From: Sphingobium indicum B90A
GTDB taxonomy: Bacteria > Pseudomonadota > Alphaproteobacteria > Sphingomonadales > Sphingomonadaceae
Direction of reading: 5' to 3'
Assembly: GCF_000264945.2 (NCBI RefSeq)
Contig: NZ_CP013070.1
Location: forward strand, 2,108,001-2,172,000
DNA: 64,000 nt
Position 1 is the first letter of the stretch; every line of letters begins with the position of its first letter. The notes beneath the pieces are model-generated. The model saw only the letters and a list, made by a program, of their open reading frames with translations. It had not been told where the DNA came from and did not search any database. Positions 55,093 through 63,790 of the stretch are shown here, piece by piece. A program made the translations under genes and the position numbers.

Positions 55093-55602
55093 ATGAACGC
55101 CCTGCCGCCGATCCTGATCTTCCTGGCCACCGTCGCCGCGATGGAGGGCTTCGCCTATGTCATGCACCGCTGGGTCATGCACGGGCCGGGCTGGTTCCTG
55201 CACGCCAGCCACCATCGGGAACGCACCGGCCGCTGGGAAGCGAACGACCTCTATTTCGTGATCTTCGCCATGCCCTCCATCCTGCTGCTGCTGGGCGGCG
55301 TGCAATGGCAATGGGGCGACTGGGCGACGGCGATGGGCGCCGGCATCGCGGCCTATGGGGCCATTTATCTCGGCTTCCACGACATCATCGTCCACCGCCG
55401 CGTCGGCCATCGCCATGTCCCGCGCTCCGCCTATATGAAGCGGATCGTCCAGGCCCATCGCCTGCACCATGCGGTGGAGACGAAACAGGGCTGCGTCAGC
55501 TTCGGCTTCCTCGTCGCACCAAGCCCGGAAGCGTTGAAACGCACGCTCGCGCGGAACGGCAAGGCGGGGCTGCGCGCCGCCAAGGGCGTTTTGGAGAGCT
55601 GA
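55093..55602 (+). CDS. crtZ: Beta-carotene hydroxylase (CrtZ-like)
   Basis: A 169-residue membrane di-iron hydroxylase. The histidine clusters are MHRWVMH, HASHH, HDIIVHRRVGHRH and HRLHHA, the pattern of CrtZ. It hydroxylates the 3 and 3' carbons of beta-carotene to zeaxanthin, consistent with the yellow pigment nostoxanthin in sphingomonads. Three or four hydrophobic helices carry these. No other carotenoid gene is beside it. Confidence 0.93.
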   Translation: MNALPPILIFLATVAAMEGFAYVMHRWVMHGPGWFLHASHHRERTGRWEANDLYFVIFAMPSILLLLGGVQWQWGDWATAMGAGIAAYGAIYLGFHDIIVHRRVGHRHVPRSAYMKRIVQAHRLHHAVETKQGCVSFGFLVAPSPEALKRTLARNGKAGLRAAKGVLES

Positions 55603-55672
55603 GCGAGCGAACGGAAGCTGTCCCGTCGTCTAACCACTTCCCACTCCGCCAAAACCCCGGTAAGTGCCGGCA

Positions 55673-56344
55673 ATGGCTTCGCATCCCGCGCCCATCGCGC
55701 GTTCGCTTTTCGTCTTCTCGATCTTCTACGGCGGCATGGTCTGCATCGCGGGCGTGCTCGGCAACAAGCAGGTGACGCTGGGACCACTGTCGGCCATCGG
55801 CCCCTGGTTCGGCCTTGGCCCGCTGGCGGTGGAGGCGGGCATCTTCGCCTTCCTGCTGCTGGTGACGATTTCCAGCGCAGTGGCGGAACTGCATGGCCGC
55901 GCCGTCGCCAACCGGCTGGTGCAGGTGGGCTTCCTGCCGCTGATCGCCTCCATATTGCTGTCCATCGCCGTGCTGGCCGTGCCCGCCGCGAGCGACATGG
56001 ACCCGGCAAGGCGAGACGCCTTCGCGCTGATGATGGGCGGCACGCCGCGCATCTGGCTGGGCGGCATCGTCGCCTACGGCATTTCCCAGACGCTGAACGT
56101 CACCCTCTTCGCCGCGCTGAAAGGCAGGGAGGGCGACCGCCTCCTCTGGCTGCGCGCCGCGGTGGCCAGCATCCTCTCCCAGATCGCGGACACGCTTCTC
56201 TTCGTGTCCATCGCCTTCTACGGCGTGTTCCCCATCGGCGAACTGCTGCTGGGCCAGATGCTGGCGAAGGTCGCGCTGTCGGCCCTGCTGGTGCCGCCGG
56301 TCATCTACGCGCTGGTCGCGCTGGGGCGGCGGCTCGACCGCTAA
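55673..56344 (+). CDS. Queuosine precursor transporter (YhhQ/DUF165)
   Basis: A 223-residue inner-membrane protein with six helices. GGMVCIAGVLGNKQVTLGPL at the N-terminus, VAELHGRAVANRLVQVGF, and SILSQIADTLLFVSIAFYG are typical of the vitamin uptake-like YhhQ family, which imports preQ0 and preQ1. The ATG 55673 is preferred over GTG 55664. With queF in the same window, both salvage and reduction of preQ0 seem possible. It is in the same direction as crtZ upstream and argB downstream but has gaps to both. Confidence 0.88.
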   Translation: MASHPAPIARSLFVFSIFYGGMVCIAGVLGNKQVTLGPLSAIGPWFGLGPLAVEAGIFAFLLLVTISSAVAELHGRAVANRLVQVGFLPLIASILLSIAVLAVPAASDMDPARRDAFALMMGGTPRIWLGGIVAYGISQTLNVTLFAALKGREGDRLLWLRAAVASILSQIADTLLFVSIAFYGVFPIGELLLGQMLAKVALSALLVPPVIYALVALGRRLDR

Positions 56345-56369
56345 CTTGCAGCGGGGGGCATAAAGCCCT

Positions 56370-57287
56370 ATGCGCCCGCGCATGAACAGCAAGCACGCCC
56401 CCGATCCGGCGCTCCTCGCCAAGGCCGAAACCCTCGTCGAGGCATTGCCCTATATGCAGCGATATGCGGGCAAGACCTTCGTCGTGAAATATGGCGGCCA
56501 CGCCATGGGCGATCCGGAGGCGGCCCGCGATTTCGCGGAGGACGTGGTGCTGATGAAGGCGGTCGGCATCAATGTCGTCGTCGTCCATGGCGGCGGGCCG
56601 CAGATCGGCGCGATGCTGAAGAAACTGGGCGTCGAATCGCAGTTCGTCGGCGGCCTGCGCGTCACCGACAAGGAAACCGCGCAGATCGCGGAAATGGTCC
56701 TGGCCGGTTCCATCAACAAGGAAATCGTCGGCTGGATCTCCGGCGCTGGCGGGCGCGCGGTCGGCATTTCGGGCAAGGATGGCGGCCTGGTCCTGTGCGA
56801 AAAGGTGCTGGGCAAGCGTGAGGCGGACCCCAATTCCGGCATAGAGCGCAATGTCGACCTGGGCTTTGTCGGTGATCCGGTGAGGGTCGACCGCAGCATC
56901 CTGGACACGCTGACCCAGAACGGCATCATCCCGGTGGTCGCGCCGGTGGGCATCGGCGCGGACGGGCACACCTATAATGTCAATGCCGACACCATGGCGG
57001 GCGCCATCGCGGCGGAATTGCAGGCGGCGCGCTTCTTCCTCCTCACCGACGTGGCGGGCGTGCTGGACAAGCAGGGCCAGTTGCTGACCGATCTCGACCC
57101 GGAGGCGATCAACGGGCTGGAGGCGGACGGCACGATCAGCGGCGGCATGATCCCGAAGCTGGAAACCTGCGTCCGCGCGGTCGAAGGCGGGGTGGACGCC
57201 GCCGTCATCCTGGACGGCCGCGTGCCGCATGCGATGCTGCTGGAAATCTTCACCGACCGCGGCGCAGGTACCCTGGTGCGCCGCTAA
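56370..57287 (+). CDS. argB: Acetylglutamate kinase
   Basis: A 305-residue enzyme that phosphorylates N-acetylglutamate in arginine synthesis. The ATP-site motif is [10 protein letters not shown] near residue 35. The substrate-binding [11 protein letters not shown] follows, then [10 protein letters not shown] and [15 protein letters not shown]. The C-terminus has [20 protein letters not shown]. The start is ATG 56370, or 56382 with four residues fewer. It is followed by a palindromic repeat. Confidence 0.95.
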   Translation: MRPRMNSKHAPDPALLAKAETLVEALPYMQRYAGKTFVVKYGGHAMGDPEAARDFAEDVVLMKAVGINVVVVHGGGPQIGAMLKKLGVESQFVGGLRVTDKETAQIAEMVLAGSINKEIVGWISGAGGRAVGISGKDGGLVLCEKVLGKREADPNSGIERNVDLGFVGDPVRVDRSILDTLTQNGIIPVVAPVGIGADGHTYNVNADTMAGAIAAELQAARFFLLTDVAGVLDKQGQLLTDLDPEAINGLEADGTISGGMIPKLETCVRAVEGGVDAAVILDGRVPHAMLLEIFTDRGAGTLVRR

Positions 57288-57290
57288 CCC

Positions 57291-57388
57291 ATTCCTCCCC
57301 ATGCCTGCATGGGGAGGGGGACCGTCGGCGCAGCCGATGGTGGAGGGGAAATACGCAGGTCACGCCCCATTCCCTCCACCAGCCTTCG
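57291..57388. repeat. Double-hairpin repeat, copy 4
   Basis: ATTCCTCCCCATGC-CT-GCATGGGGAGG forms the first stem and ACCGTCGGC-GCA-GCCGATGGT the second, inside the same conserved frame as at 14554 and 45500. A partial inverted copy (CCATTCCCTCCACC) follows. It lies in the argB-yggT gap (188 bp) and may limit read-through. Confidence 0.85.
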
Positions 57389-57475
57389 ACCGCCCAACTT
57401 AATCAAATCTCCCACCATGGCTTGTCCCGCGCCGCCCGCCTCGGCTAGAGCAATCCCAATCAAATCGGAGATCGC

Positions 57476-57766
57476 ATGGCCTACGCCCTCTATCAGATCA
57501 TCGTCATCCTGCTCGATGTGCTGTGGTGGATCATCATCATCCAGGCCATCATGAGCTGGCTGATCGCCTTCAACGTCGTCAATCTTTCCAATGATTTCGT
57601 GCGCACGGTGATGGTGGCGCTGGATCGGATGACGGCGCCCATCTACAATCCGATCCGCCGGGTGCTGCCGGACCTGGGGGCGCTGGACCTGTCGCCCATG
57701 GTCGTGCTGCTGGGCATTCTGATCATCCGCCAGGCCATATTGCCGCCGCTGTTCGGACTGGTGTGA
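57476..57766 (+). CDS. YggT-family membrane protein
   Basis: A 96-residue protein with two hydrophobic helices (LYQIIVILLDVLWWIIIIQA and MVVLLGILIIRQAILPPLF) and the family linker DRMTAPIYNPIRRVLPDLG. The function is unknown, though relatives have been linked to cell division in cyanobacteria and osmotic stress in others. It overlaps the next gene by 4 nt (GTGA), so translation is coupled. Confidence 0.9.
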   Translation: MAYALYQIIVILLDVLWWIIIIQAIMSWLIAFNVVNLSNDFVRTVMVALDRMTAPIYNPIRRVLPDLGALDLSPMVVLLGILIIRQAILPPLFGLV

Positions 57767-58074
57767 CGGTCTGGAGTCGGGACGGAGACGACCTCATCCT
57801 TTCCGTCCGGTTGACGCCGGGCGCGGCGCGGGAAGAGGTCGGCGGCGTCTGGACGGACGACAAGGGCGCGAACTGGCTGAGCGCCCGCGTCCGCGCCGTG
57901 CCGGAAAGGGGCAAGGCCAATGCGGCGCTGATCGCGCTGCTGGCGAAGCGGCTGGATTGGCCACGCGGCGCGATTTCGCTGGAATCGGGCGACGCCAACC
58001 GGCTAAAGCGGCTGCGGATCAAGGGGGGCGGTGAAGCGTTGGCCTCTGGCCGGCTCTCCACCATTATCGAATAA
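57763..58074 (+). CDS. DUF167/YggU-family protein
   Basis: A 103-residue soluble protein. LSVRLTPGAAREEVGGVW, then LSARVRAVPERGKANAALIALLA and the helix-strand ending identify the DUF167 fold. Its function is unknown. The start is GTG 57763, which overlaps the yggT stop. It lies 14 bp before folD. The yggT-DUF167 pairing is common in proteobacteria. Confidence 0.9.
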   Translation: MTVWSRDGDDLILSVRLTPGAAREEVGGVWTDDKGANWLSARVRAVPERGKANAALIALLAKRLDWPRGAISLESGDANRLKRLRIKGGGEALASGRLSTIIE

Positions 58075-58088
58075 CAGGGTGAAGCATC

Positions 58089-58982
58089 ATGACCATCGGC
58101 AAGATCATCGACGGCAAGGCCTTTGCGGAGACGCTTCGCGGCAAGGTCGCGGACGGGGTCGGCGCCTTCATCGCCAAGACCGGGCGCAAGCCGGGGCTGG
58201 CCGTGGTGCTGGTCGGCGAAGATCCGGCCAGTTCCGTCTACGTCCGCAACAAGGGCAAGATGACCGTCGCCGCGGGCATGGAGAGCATGGAGTTCAAGCT
58301 GCCCGCCTCCATAGGCGAGGAGGAATTGCTGGACCTGGTCGAGGAACTGAATGCCGACGAGCGGGTGGACGGCATCCTGGTCCAGTTGCCCCTGCCGCCG
58401 CACATCAACGAGGCGTCGGTGATCGGCACGATCGATCCCGCCAAGGATGTGGATGGGTTCCATGTCGTCAATTCGGGCCTGCTCGCCACCGGGCAGGAGG
58501 CGATGGTGCCCTGCACGCCGCTGGGCTGCATCATGCTGCTGAAGGATGAGCTGGGCGACCTTTCGGGGCTGGAAGCCGTGGTGGTCGGCCGCTCCAACAT
58601 CGTGGGCAAGCCGATGGCGCAATTGCTGCTGGCGGAAAATTGCACGGTCACCATCGCGCACAGCCGCACGCGGGACATTGCCTCGGTCGTGCATCGCGCC
58701 GACATCGTCGTCGCCGCCGTGGGCCGGGCGGAGATGGTGAAGGGCGAATGGATCAAGCCGGGCGCGACCGTGATCGACGTCGGCATCAACCGCGTCACCG
58801 ATACGGAGGACGGCAAGAGCCGGATCGTCGGCGACGTCGCCACGGCCGAAGCGCTGGCGCATGTCCGCGCCATCACCCCGGTGCCGGGCGGCGTCGGGCC
58901 GATGACCATCGCCGTCCTGCTGCGCAATACGCTGGTGGCGGCGCATGCGCGGGCCGGACTGCCCAGGCCGGAGGGGCTGTGA
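58089..58982 (+). CDS. folD: Bifunctional methylenetetrahydrofolate dehydrogenase / cyclohydrolase
   Basis: A 297-residue cytoplasmic enzyme that interconverts 5,10-methylene-, methenyl- and 10-formyl-THF. The catalytic Lys/Tyr region is [19 protein letters not shown]. The one-carbon signatures [13 protein letters not shown] and [15 protein letters not shown] are intact. The NADP site is [21 protein letters not shown] 58979 of the next gene overlaps its stop. Confidence 0.96.
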   Translation: MTIGKIIDGKAFAETLRGKVADGVGAFIAKTGRKPGLAVVLVGEDPASSVYVRNKGKMTVAAGMESMEFKLPASIGEEELLDLVEELNADERVDGILVQLPLPPHINEASVIGTIDPAKDVDGFHVVNSGLLATGQEAMVPCTPLGCIMLLKDELGDLSGLEAVVVGRSNIVGKPMAQLLLAENCTVTIAHSRTRDIASVVHRADIVVAAVGRAEMVKGEWIKPGATVIDVGINRVTDTEDGKSRIVGDVATAEALAHVRAITPVPGGVGPMTIAVLLRNTLVAAHARAGLPRPEGL

Positions 58983-59653
58983 AGGCGCGCGCCGCGCTTC
59001 TTGCCCTGACATTGCCGGCGCTGGTGGGCGCACGCCCGCCCATGCGTTATCAGCCCGACCCCAGTTCCGTGTTCGCCGCCGAACTCGCCTTCAACCGGCT
59101 GGCGCAGCAGAAGGGGCAATGGACCGCCTTCCGCGAAACCGCTGCGGACGAGGCCGTCATGTTCGTGCCGCAGCGGGTCCTGGCGAAGCAATGGCTGAAG
59201 GGGCGGGCCGACCCCCCTGCCCCGGTAAGCTGGACGCCGTCGGCCATCTATGTGTCCTGCGACGGCAATCTGGCGGCCAGCACCGGCGGCTGGAAGCGGC
59301 CGGACGGATCGGTCGGCTATTTCACCACCATCTGGCAGCGGGACAGGAAGGGCGAGTGGAAGTGGATCATGGACCATGGCGACACGCTCGCCAGCGCCCG
59401 TGAAGCGCCCGAATTCCTCATCGGCAAGGTCGCGACCTGCAAGCGCCCCCGCGCAGGAGAGGCCCCGCGCCCCGCCAGCCCTCCGCCGGGCCGCAAAGCG
59501 GCAAAGGGCGAGATGCAGACGGCTCCCCGCGACGAAAGCCTGAGCTGGAACGCAGAGGCCGCAGCCGACGGCAGCCGCCGCGTGACCGTGCGCATGTGGA
59601 ATGGGACCGACTATGAAACCGTGATCGACGACAGGGTGGCCGCGGCGCCATGA
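58979..59653 (+). CDS. Hypothetical exported protein (SnoaL/DUF4440-like)
   Basis: A 224-residue protein with a signal peptide (GTG start; [18 protein letters not shown]). Residues 35-140 resemble a NTF2/DUF4440-type fold: [19 protein letters not shown], then [17 protein letters not shown], and [20 protein letters not shown]. The C-terminal 80 residues are less ordered. It overlaps folD by GTGA and marC by ATGA, so it is embedded in a tight operon. Function is unknown. Confidence 0.82.
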   Translation: MKARAALLALTLPALVGARPPMRYQPDPSSVFAAELAFNRLAQQKGQWTAFRETAADEAVMFVPQRVLAKQWLKGRADPPAPVSWTPSAIYVSCDGNLAASTGGWKRPDGSVGYFTTIWQRDRKGEWKWIMDHGDTLASAREAPEFLIGKVATCKRPRAGEAPRPASPPPGRKAAKGEMQTAPRDESLSWNAEAAADGSRRVTVRMWNGTDYETVIDDRVAAAP

Positions 59654-60267
59654 CGGAACTGTTCATCTCCGCCTTCGTCACCCTGTTCGTGGTGATCGAT
59701 CCGCCGGGCTGCGCGCCGATCTATGCCAGCCTCACCACCGGCGCGACGCAAGTCCAGCGGCGCAGCATGGCGATCCGCGCCGTGGCCATCGCGGCCGGAA
59801 TCCTGCTGCTGTTCGCGCTCTGGGGCAAGCAGTTGCTGGGCACTCTGGGGATCGAACTGGACAGCTTCCGCATCGCGGGCGGAATCATGCTGTTCATCAT
59901 CGCCATGGACATGGTGTTCGAAAAGCGCACCCAGCGGCGCGAAGACCGGGCGCAGAAGATCGCGGAGACGCCCGAGGTGGAGGATGTGTCGGTCTTCCCC
60001 ATGGCGATGCCGATGATCGCCGGACCGGGTTCGATCGCCACGGTGATGCTGCTGATGTCGCGGGCGGAAGGGCTGAGCGAACGGCTGGTGGTGATCGGCG
60101 CCGTGGTCGTGACGCTGGTGCTGATGTTGGCGTCGCTGCTGGCCGCTGGGCCGATCATGGCGCTGCTCGGCGCCAAGATCGAGGCGGTAATCACGCGGCT
60201 GCTGGGTGTCCTGCTGGCGGCTCTGGCCGCGCAATTCGTGATCGACGGGCTGAAGGCCAGTTTCTAG
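59650..60267 (+). CDS. MarC-family integral membrane protein
   Basis: A 205-residue protein with six helices. FVTLFVVIDPPGCAPIYASL is the MarC/SNARE-associated family start, and SVFPMAMPMIAGPGSIATVM is the second conserved loop. Despite the name, the family has no established link to antibiotic resistance. It ends the yggT-to-marC operon. The next gene is convergent after 104 bp that shows no clear terminator. Confidence 0.9.
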   Translation: MTELFISAFVTLFVVIDPPGCAPIYASLTTGATQVQRRSMAIRAVAIAAGILLLFALWGKQLLGTLGIELDSFRIAGGIMLFIIAMDMVFEKRTQRREDRAQKIAETPEVEDVSVFPMAMPMIAGPGSIATVMLLMSRAEGLSERLVVIGAVVVTLVLMLASLLAAGPIMALLGAKIEAVITRLLGVLLAALAAQFVIDGLKASF

Positions 60268-60370
60268 AGCGCACCGCGTTAATCGGGCGCGGGCAGGAGC
60301 CCGGTTGACACGTCTGAACCGCGCAGACGGAACAAACTTCAGCCGCCCGTCGCCACCTGACAGAATGGAC

Positions 60371-61240
60371 TTAGCGGCTCCACCGGGCCCAGATCGCGGT
60401 GGGCAGCATCAATCCGCGCGCCTCTTCGCGCACCGCCAGTTCGCCCGCTTCCACGGTGCCCGGCAGATCGGCAAAGGCCTGGCGCAGCAATTCCCCGATG
60501 GCCAGCGCCGACATGCGGACGGCATAGACAGTCAAGAACAGGAAGCGGCTGTCCGCATCCAGCAATTGGCGGCAATGCGCGATCAGTCCCGGCAGATCCT
60601 CTTCCAGCCGCCAGACCTCGCCATCGGGACCACGCCCATATTTGGGGGGGTCGAGCAATATGCCGTCATAGCGCCGGCCGCGCCGCACCTCCCGCGCCAC
60701 GAACTTGGCCGCGTCGTCGACGATCCAGCGGACCGGGCGATCCTCCAGCCCCGACAGCGCCGCATTGGCCCGCGCCTGCGCCACCGACTTCTTGGAAGCG
60801 TCGACATGCACCATCTGCGCGCCCGCCGCCGCCATCGCCAGCGTGCCGACGCCGGTATAGCCAAACAGGTTCATGACCTGCGCCTGGTCCTTGTCCGCGA
60901 TCCTGCCGCGCATCCAGTCCCAGACCGGCGCCATGTCGGGAAAGAAGCCCAGATGGCGGAAGGGCGTGCAACTGGCCTGGAACGTCACCTCTTGCCAGTG
61001 CAGCGGCCAGCCTTCGGCCGGGACGGGCCGTTCGTAGAACCAGCGCCCGCCGCCTTCCTCGTCGGAACCGGGGATGAATTCGCCGTCGGCCTGCCAGTCG
61101 TCCTGCGCGGGCGCCCACATGGCCTGCGGCTCCGGCCGGATGAAGCGGTAGCGGCCATAGCGTTCCAGCTTCCGTCCATGGCCCGAATCGATCAGGCCGT
61201 AATCGGACCAGGGTTCGCCGGGAAGGGTCTGGAGGTTCAC
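60371..61240 (-). CDS. Class I SAM-dependent methyltransferase (RlmI/RlmL-like)
   Basis: A 289-residue methyltransferase. The SAM loop is VMNLFGYTGVGTLAMAAAGA, then VHVDASKKSVAQARAN, and the active site is ILLDPPKYGRG. DPPKYGRG is typical of rRNA cytosine or guanine methyltransferases. A GTG at 61240 starts the protein one base after the thrC stop with GAGGGGC before it. The pairing with thrC is common in sphingomonads, though the rRNA target is not known. Confidence 0.87.
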   Translation of the reverse strand: MNLQTLPGEPWSDYGLIDSGHGRKLERYGRYRFIRPEPQAMWAPAQDDWQADGEFIPGSDEEGGGRWFYERPVPAEGWPLHWQEVTFQASCTPFRHLGFFPDMAPVWDWMRGRIADKDQAQVMNLFGYTGVGTLAMAAAGAQMVHVDASKKSVAQARANAALSGLEDRPVRWIVDDAAKFVAREVRRGRRYDGILLDPPKYGRGPDGEVWRLEEDLPGLIAHCRQLLDADSRFLFLTVYAVRMSALAIGELLRQAFADLPGTVEAGELAVREEARGLMLPTAIWARWSR

Positions 61241-61241
61241 C

Positions 61242-62642
61242 TCAGCCCCTCGGCGTCGCCCGCTCCGCGACATAGGCGGTGACCGCTTCGAAGGTGCCGG
61301 GCAGCTTGGCATAGGCCTCTTCCCGCGCGAACAGGTCGCCCACGCGCGAAGGCAGAGACGGGCGGATGCCGGTAGCCCGCTCGACCGCCGTGGGGAATTT
61401 CGCCGCATGCGCCGTCGCCAGCGTGACCACGGGCACCGCCGGATCGAGGTCGATCGAGCGCGCCGCCGCCAGGCCGATGGCGCTGTGCGGATCGATCACC
61501 TGCCCCGCCGCGTCATAGGCCCAGCGCATCGCCATGGTCATGGCGTCGGCATCGACCCGCGCCGAGGTGAACAGCGCGGACGCGCCATCCCGCTGCGCAT
61601 TGGTGAGGCGCATCGCCTTGCTGGCTTCAAAGCCCTTCATCTGTTCGGCGAGCGCCTTGCCGTCGCGGCCGCCCGCGTCGAACAGCAGCCGTTCGAAGTT
61701 CGAACTGACCTGGATGTCCATGCTGGGGGTCGCGGTCGCCACCACCTGGCCCTGGCTATAGTCGCCCTCCGCCAAGGCGCGGTGGAGGATGTCGTTGACG
61801 TTGGTCGCGACCATCAGCTTCGCGACGGGCAGGCCCATCTTCGCCGCGACATAGCCTGCGAACACGTCGCCGAAATTGCCGGTGGGGACGGAAAAGGCGA
61901 TGGCCCGGTCCGGCGCGCCCAGGCGCACGGCGGCGTAGAAATAATAGACGACCTGCGCCATCAGCCGCGCCCAGTTGATGCTGTTCACCGCCGACAGGTT
62001 GAAGCGGCGCGCGAAATCGGCGTCGTTGAACATCGCCTTCACCAGCGCCTGCGCGTCGTCGAAGCTGCCGTCGATGGCGATATTATGGACATTGGGCGCG
62101 AGCACGGTGGTCATCTGGCGGCGCTGCACGTCGGACACGCGGCCGTCGGGATGCAGCATGAAGATGTCGATCTTCTCTCGCCCCGCCACTGCGTCGATGG
62201 CCGCCGACCCGGTGTCGCCGGACGTCGCGCCGACGATGGTCAGATGATCGTCCCGCCGCGACAGGAAGCGTTCAAACAACTGGCCGAGCAGTTGCAACGC
62301 CACATCCTTGAACGCCAGGGTCGGCCCGTGGAACAGTTCCAGCAGCCAGTGCCGATCGTCGAGCTGCACCAGCGGCGTCACCGCGTCGTGGCTGAACCGG
62401 CCATAGGCGGCGGCGCACAATTCGCGCAGTTCCTCTTCGCCCAGCGATCCGGCGACGAAGGGCGTCATGACCCGCACCGCCGTTTCGACATAGGACAGGC
62501 CCGAAAGCGCGCGAATCTGGTCGGCGGAGAAGCTGGGCCAGCTTTCCGGCACATAGAGTCCGCCATCGGACGCCAGCCCGGCCAGCGTCACATCCTCGAA
62601 CCCGAGCGCGGGCGCGCTTCCCCTGGTGCTCACATAGTGCAT
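61242..62642 (-). CDS. thrC: Threonine synthase
   Basis: A 466-residue PLP enzyme that turns O-phosphohomoserine into threonine. It starts MHYVSTRGSAPALGFEDV and has the Lys in FHGPTLAFKDVALQLLGQLF. The phosphate loop is VGATSGDTGSAAIDAV. It continues with FSVPTGNFGDVFAGYVAAKM. This is the longer bacterial type. It follows SURF1 on the minus strand (42-bp gap) and precedes the methyltransferase. hom is 57 kb away. Confidence 0.96.
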   Translation of the reverse strand: MHYVSTRGSAPALGFEDVTLAGLASDGGLYVPESWPSFSADQIRALSGLSYVETAVRVMTPFVAGSLGEEELRELCAAAYGRFSHDAVTPLVQLDDRHWLLELFHGPTLAFKDVALQLLGQLFERFLSRRDDHLTIVGATSGDTGSAAIDAVAGREKIDIFMLHPDGRVSDVQRRQMTTVLAPNVHNIAIDGSFDDAQALVKAMFNDADFARRFNLSAVNSINWARLMAQVVYYFYAAVRLGAPDRAIAFSVPTGNFGDVFAGYVAAKMGLPVAKLMVATNVNDILHRALAEGDYSQGQVVATATPSMDIQVSSNFERLLFDAGGRDGKALAEQMKGFEASKAMRLTNAQRDGASALFTSARVDADAMTMAMRWAYDAAGQVIDPHSAIGLAAARSIDLDPAVPVVTLATAHAAKFPTAVERATGIRPSLPSRVGDLFAREEAYAKLPGTFEAVTAYVAERATPRG

Positions 62643-62684
62643 GGGGGTAGCCCGGTAGCGCTCGACGCGCCTTCGGGCAAGCAT

Positions 62685-63311
62685 TTAAGGTCGCGGCGTC
62701 CGTCTGCGCAGCGCGAGCAGGTAGATGACCATCGCGACGGCGGCGAAGAAGAACCATTGCCCGGCATAGGCCAGATGGTTGTTGGGCACGTCGGCGGCGG
62801 TGGGCGGCGCCAGCGGCTTGAGGCCCGGCACCGGCTCCCCGGCGATCAGCATGGGGCGGAGCGGCATGGCCTGGCCGCCGATGCGCGACAGAAGGGATCG
62901 GTGATCGGGTTCCTCCCCTATCCAGCCGCGCATCTGGCCGCCCTGCCATTGGGGCCTTGCGTCAGGCGTCTTCGCGACGCCCGCCGCGACCAGCACGCCG
63001 GGACCCTCCGCGCCGGTCGCGCATTCGGCGATGTAGCGGTAGCCGACCGATCCGTCAGCGGCGCGCCCGGCTTCGCTGCGCCAGTGGACCACGCGCAGGC
63101 AATGGGCGGAGGAGCGGCGGAAAAGAAGTTCGGGCGGCACCGGCGGATGGGCCGGGAAAGCGACGGGCGGCTTGGCCGGATTGGCGGCAACCAAGGCCAG
63201 CGTCGCTTCCTTTTCGGCGCGGCGCTGGAGTTGCCAGACGCCGAGGCCGATCATGACCAGCACCGCCGCCGCGACGATCAGCGTGGGGATGAGGGGCAGG
63301 CGGCGGCTCAT
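62685..63311 (-). CDS. SURF1-family cytochrome oxidase assembly protein
   Basis: A 208-residue inner-membrane protein with two helices, one at each end (LIPTLIVAAAVLVMIGLGVW and QWFFFAAVAMVIYLLALRRR). The family motifs GVWQLQRRAEKE and NNHLAYAGQWF are present. It aids haem a insertion into cytochrome c oxidase. It overlaps the DUF983 gene by ATGA and follows coxC, so it belongs to the oxidase operon. Confidence 0.94.
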   Translation of the reverse strand: MSRRLPLIPTLIVAAAVLVMIGLGVWQLQRRAEKEATLALVAANPAKPPVAFPAHPPVPPELLFRRSSAHCLRVVHWRSEAGRAADGSVGYRYIAECATGAEGPGVLVAAGVAKTPDARPQWQGGQMRGWIGEEPDHRSLLSRIGGQAMPLRPMLIAGEPVPGLKPLAPPTAADVPNNHLAYAGQWFFFAAVAMVIYLLALRRRTPRP

Positions 63312-63718
63312 GCTTCGCGGTCCCTTGCGATCAGGCGGCCCTCGCGCGCCTTGTTGCGATATTCCAGGATCAGCAGCGCGCCCTTCGCCACGCGCAGGCT
63401 GCCCATCACCGCCGCCACGGTCAGCGGCGTCCAGAGCAGCAGGTGCAGCCAGAGCGGCGGATGGGCCTTCAGTTCCAATATCAGCGCCATCGCCACCATC
63501 AGCGCGCCGATGATCAGCGTCAGGAAGGCGGCGGGGCCGTCGCCGACATTGAACTGGCCATAGTCCAACCCGCAGGAACGGCAGGCGGCAGCAAAGCGGA
63601 CCGGGCCGGAAAACAGCGTGGGCGCGCCGCATTGCGGGCAGGCGCCTGCCATCGCGCCGATCAGCAAGGGCTGCGGCGCGGGCGGATGAGGATCGGGGGC
63701 CGACATGGCGTCAGGCAT
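63308..63718 (-). CDS. DUF983-family protein
   Basis: A 136-residue protein with a zinc-ribbon-like N-terminus (CPQCGAPTLFSG, CRSCGLDY) and two C-terminal helices (FLTLIIGALMVAMALILEL, LHLLLWTPLTVAAVMGSLR). DUF983 genes are common next to cox genes in alphaproteobacteria and may help assembly. The start could be ATG 63718 or 63706. It lies between coxC and SURF1. Confidence 0.92.
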   Translation of the reverse strand: MPDAMSAPDPHPPAPQPLLIGAMAGACPQCGAPTLFSGPVRFAAACRSCGLDYGQFNVGDGPAAFLTLIIGALMVAMALILELKAHPPLWLHLLLWTPLTVAAVMGSLRVAKGALLILEYRNKAREGRLIARDREA

Positions 63719-63732
63719 AATGCCCGCCGCCC

Positions 63733-63765
63733 AAAAAGAAAACGGCCGGAACAGGTCCGGCCGTT
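63733..63765 (-). terminator. Terminator downstream of coxC
   Basis: On the minus strand, ACGGCCGGA-CCTGT-TCCGGCCGT forms a 9-bp stem, followed by a T-rich tract (TTTCTTTTT). It follows the coxC stop by 25 nt. Some read-through must occur if DUF983 and SURF1 depend on the cox promoter. Confidence 0.85.
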
Positions 63766-63790
63766 ATTCGTGCACTCATTGGTGGGAGGA

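Noticed and set aside
61407..63563. 718-codon open frame on the plus strand
   Set aside because: It is antisense to thrC, SURF1 and DUF983 and has no recognisable domain.
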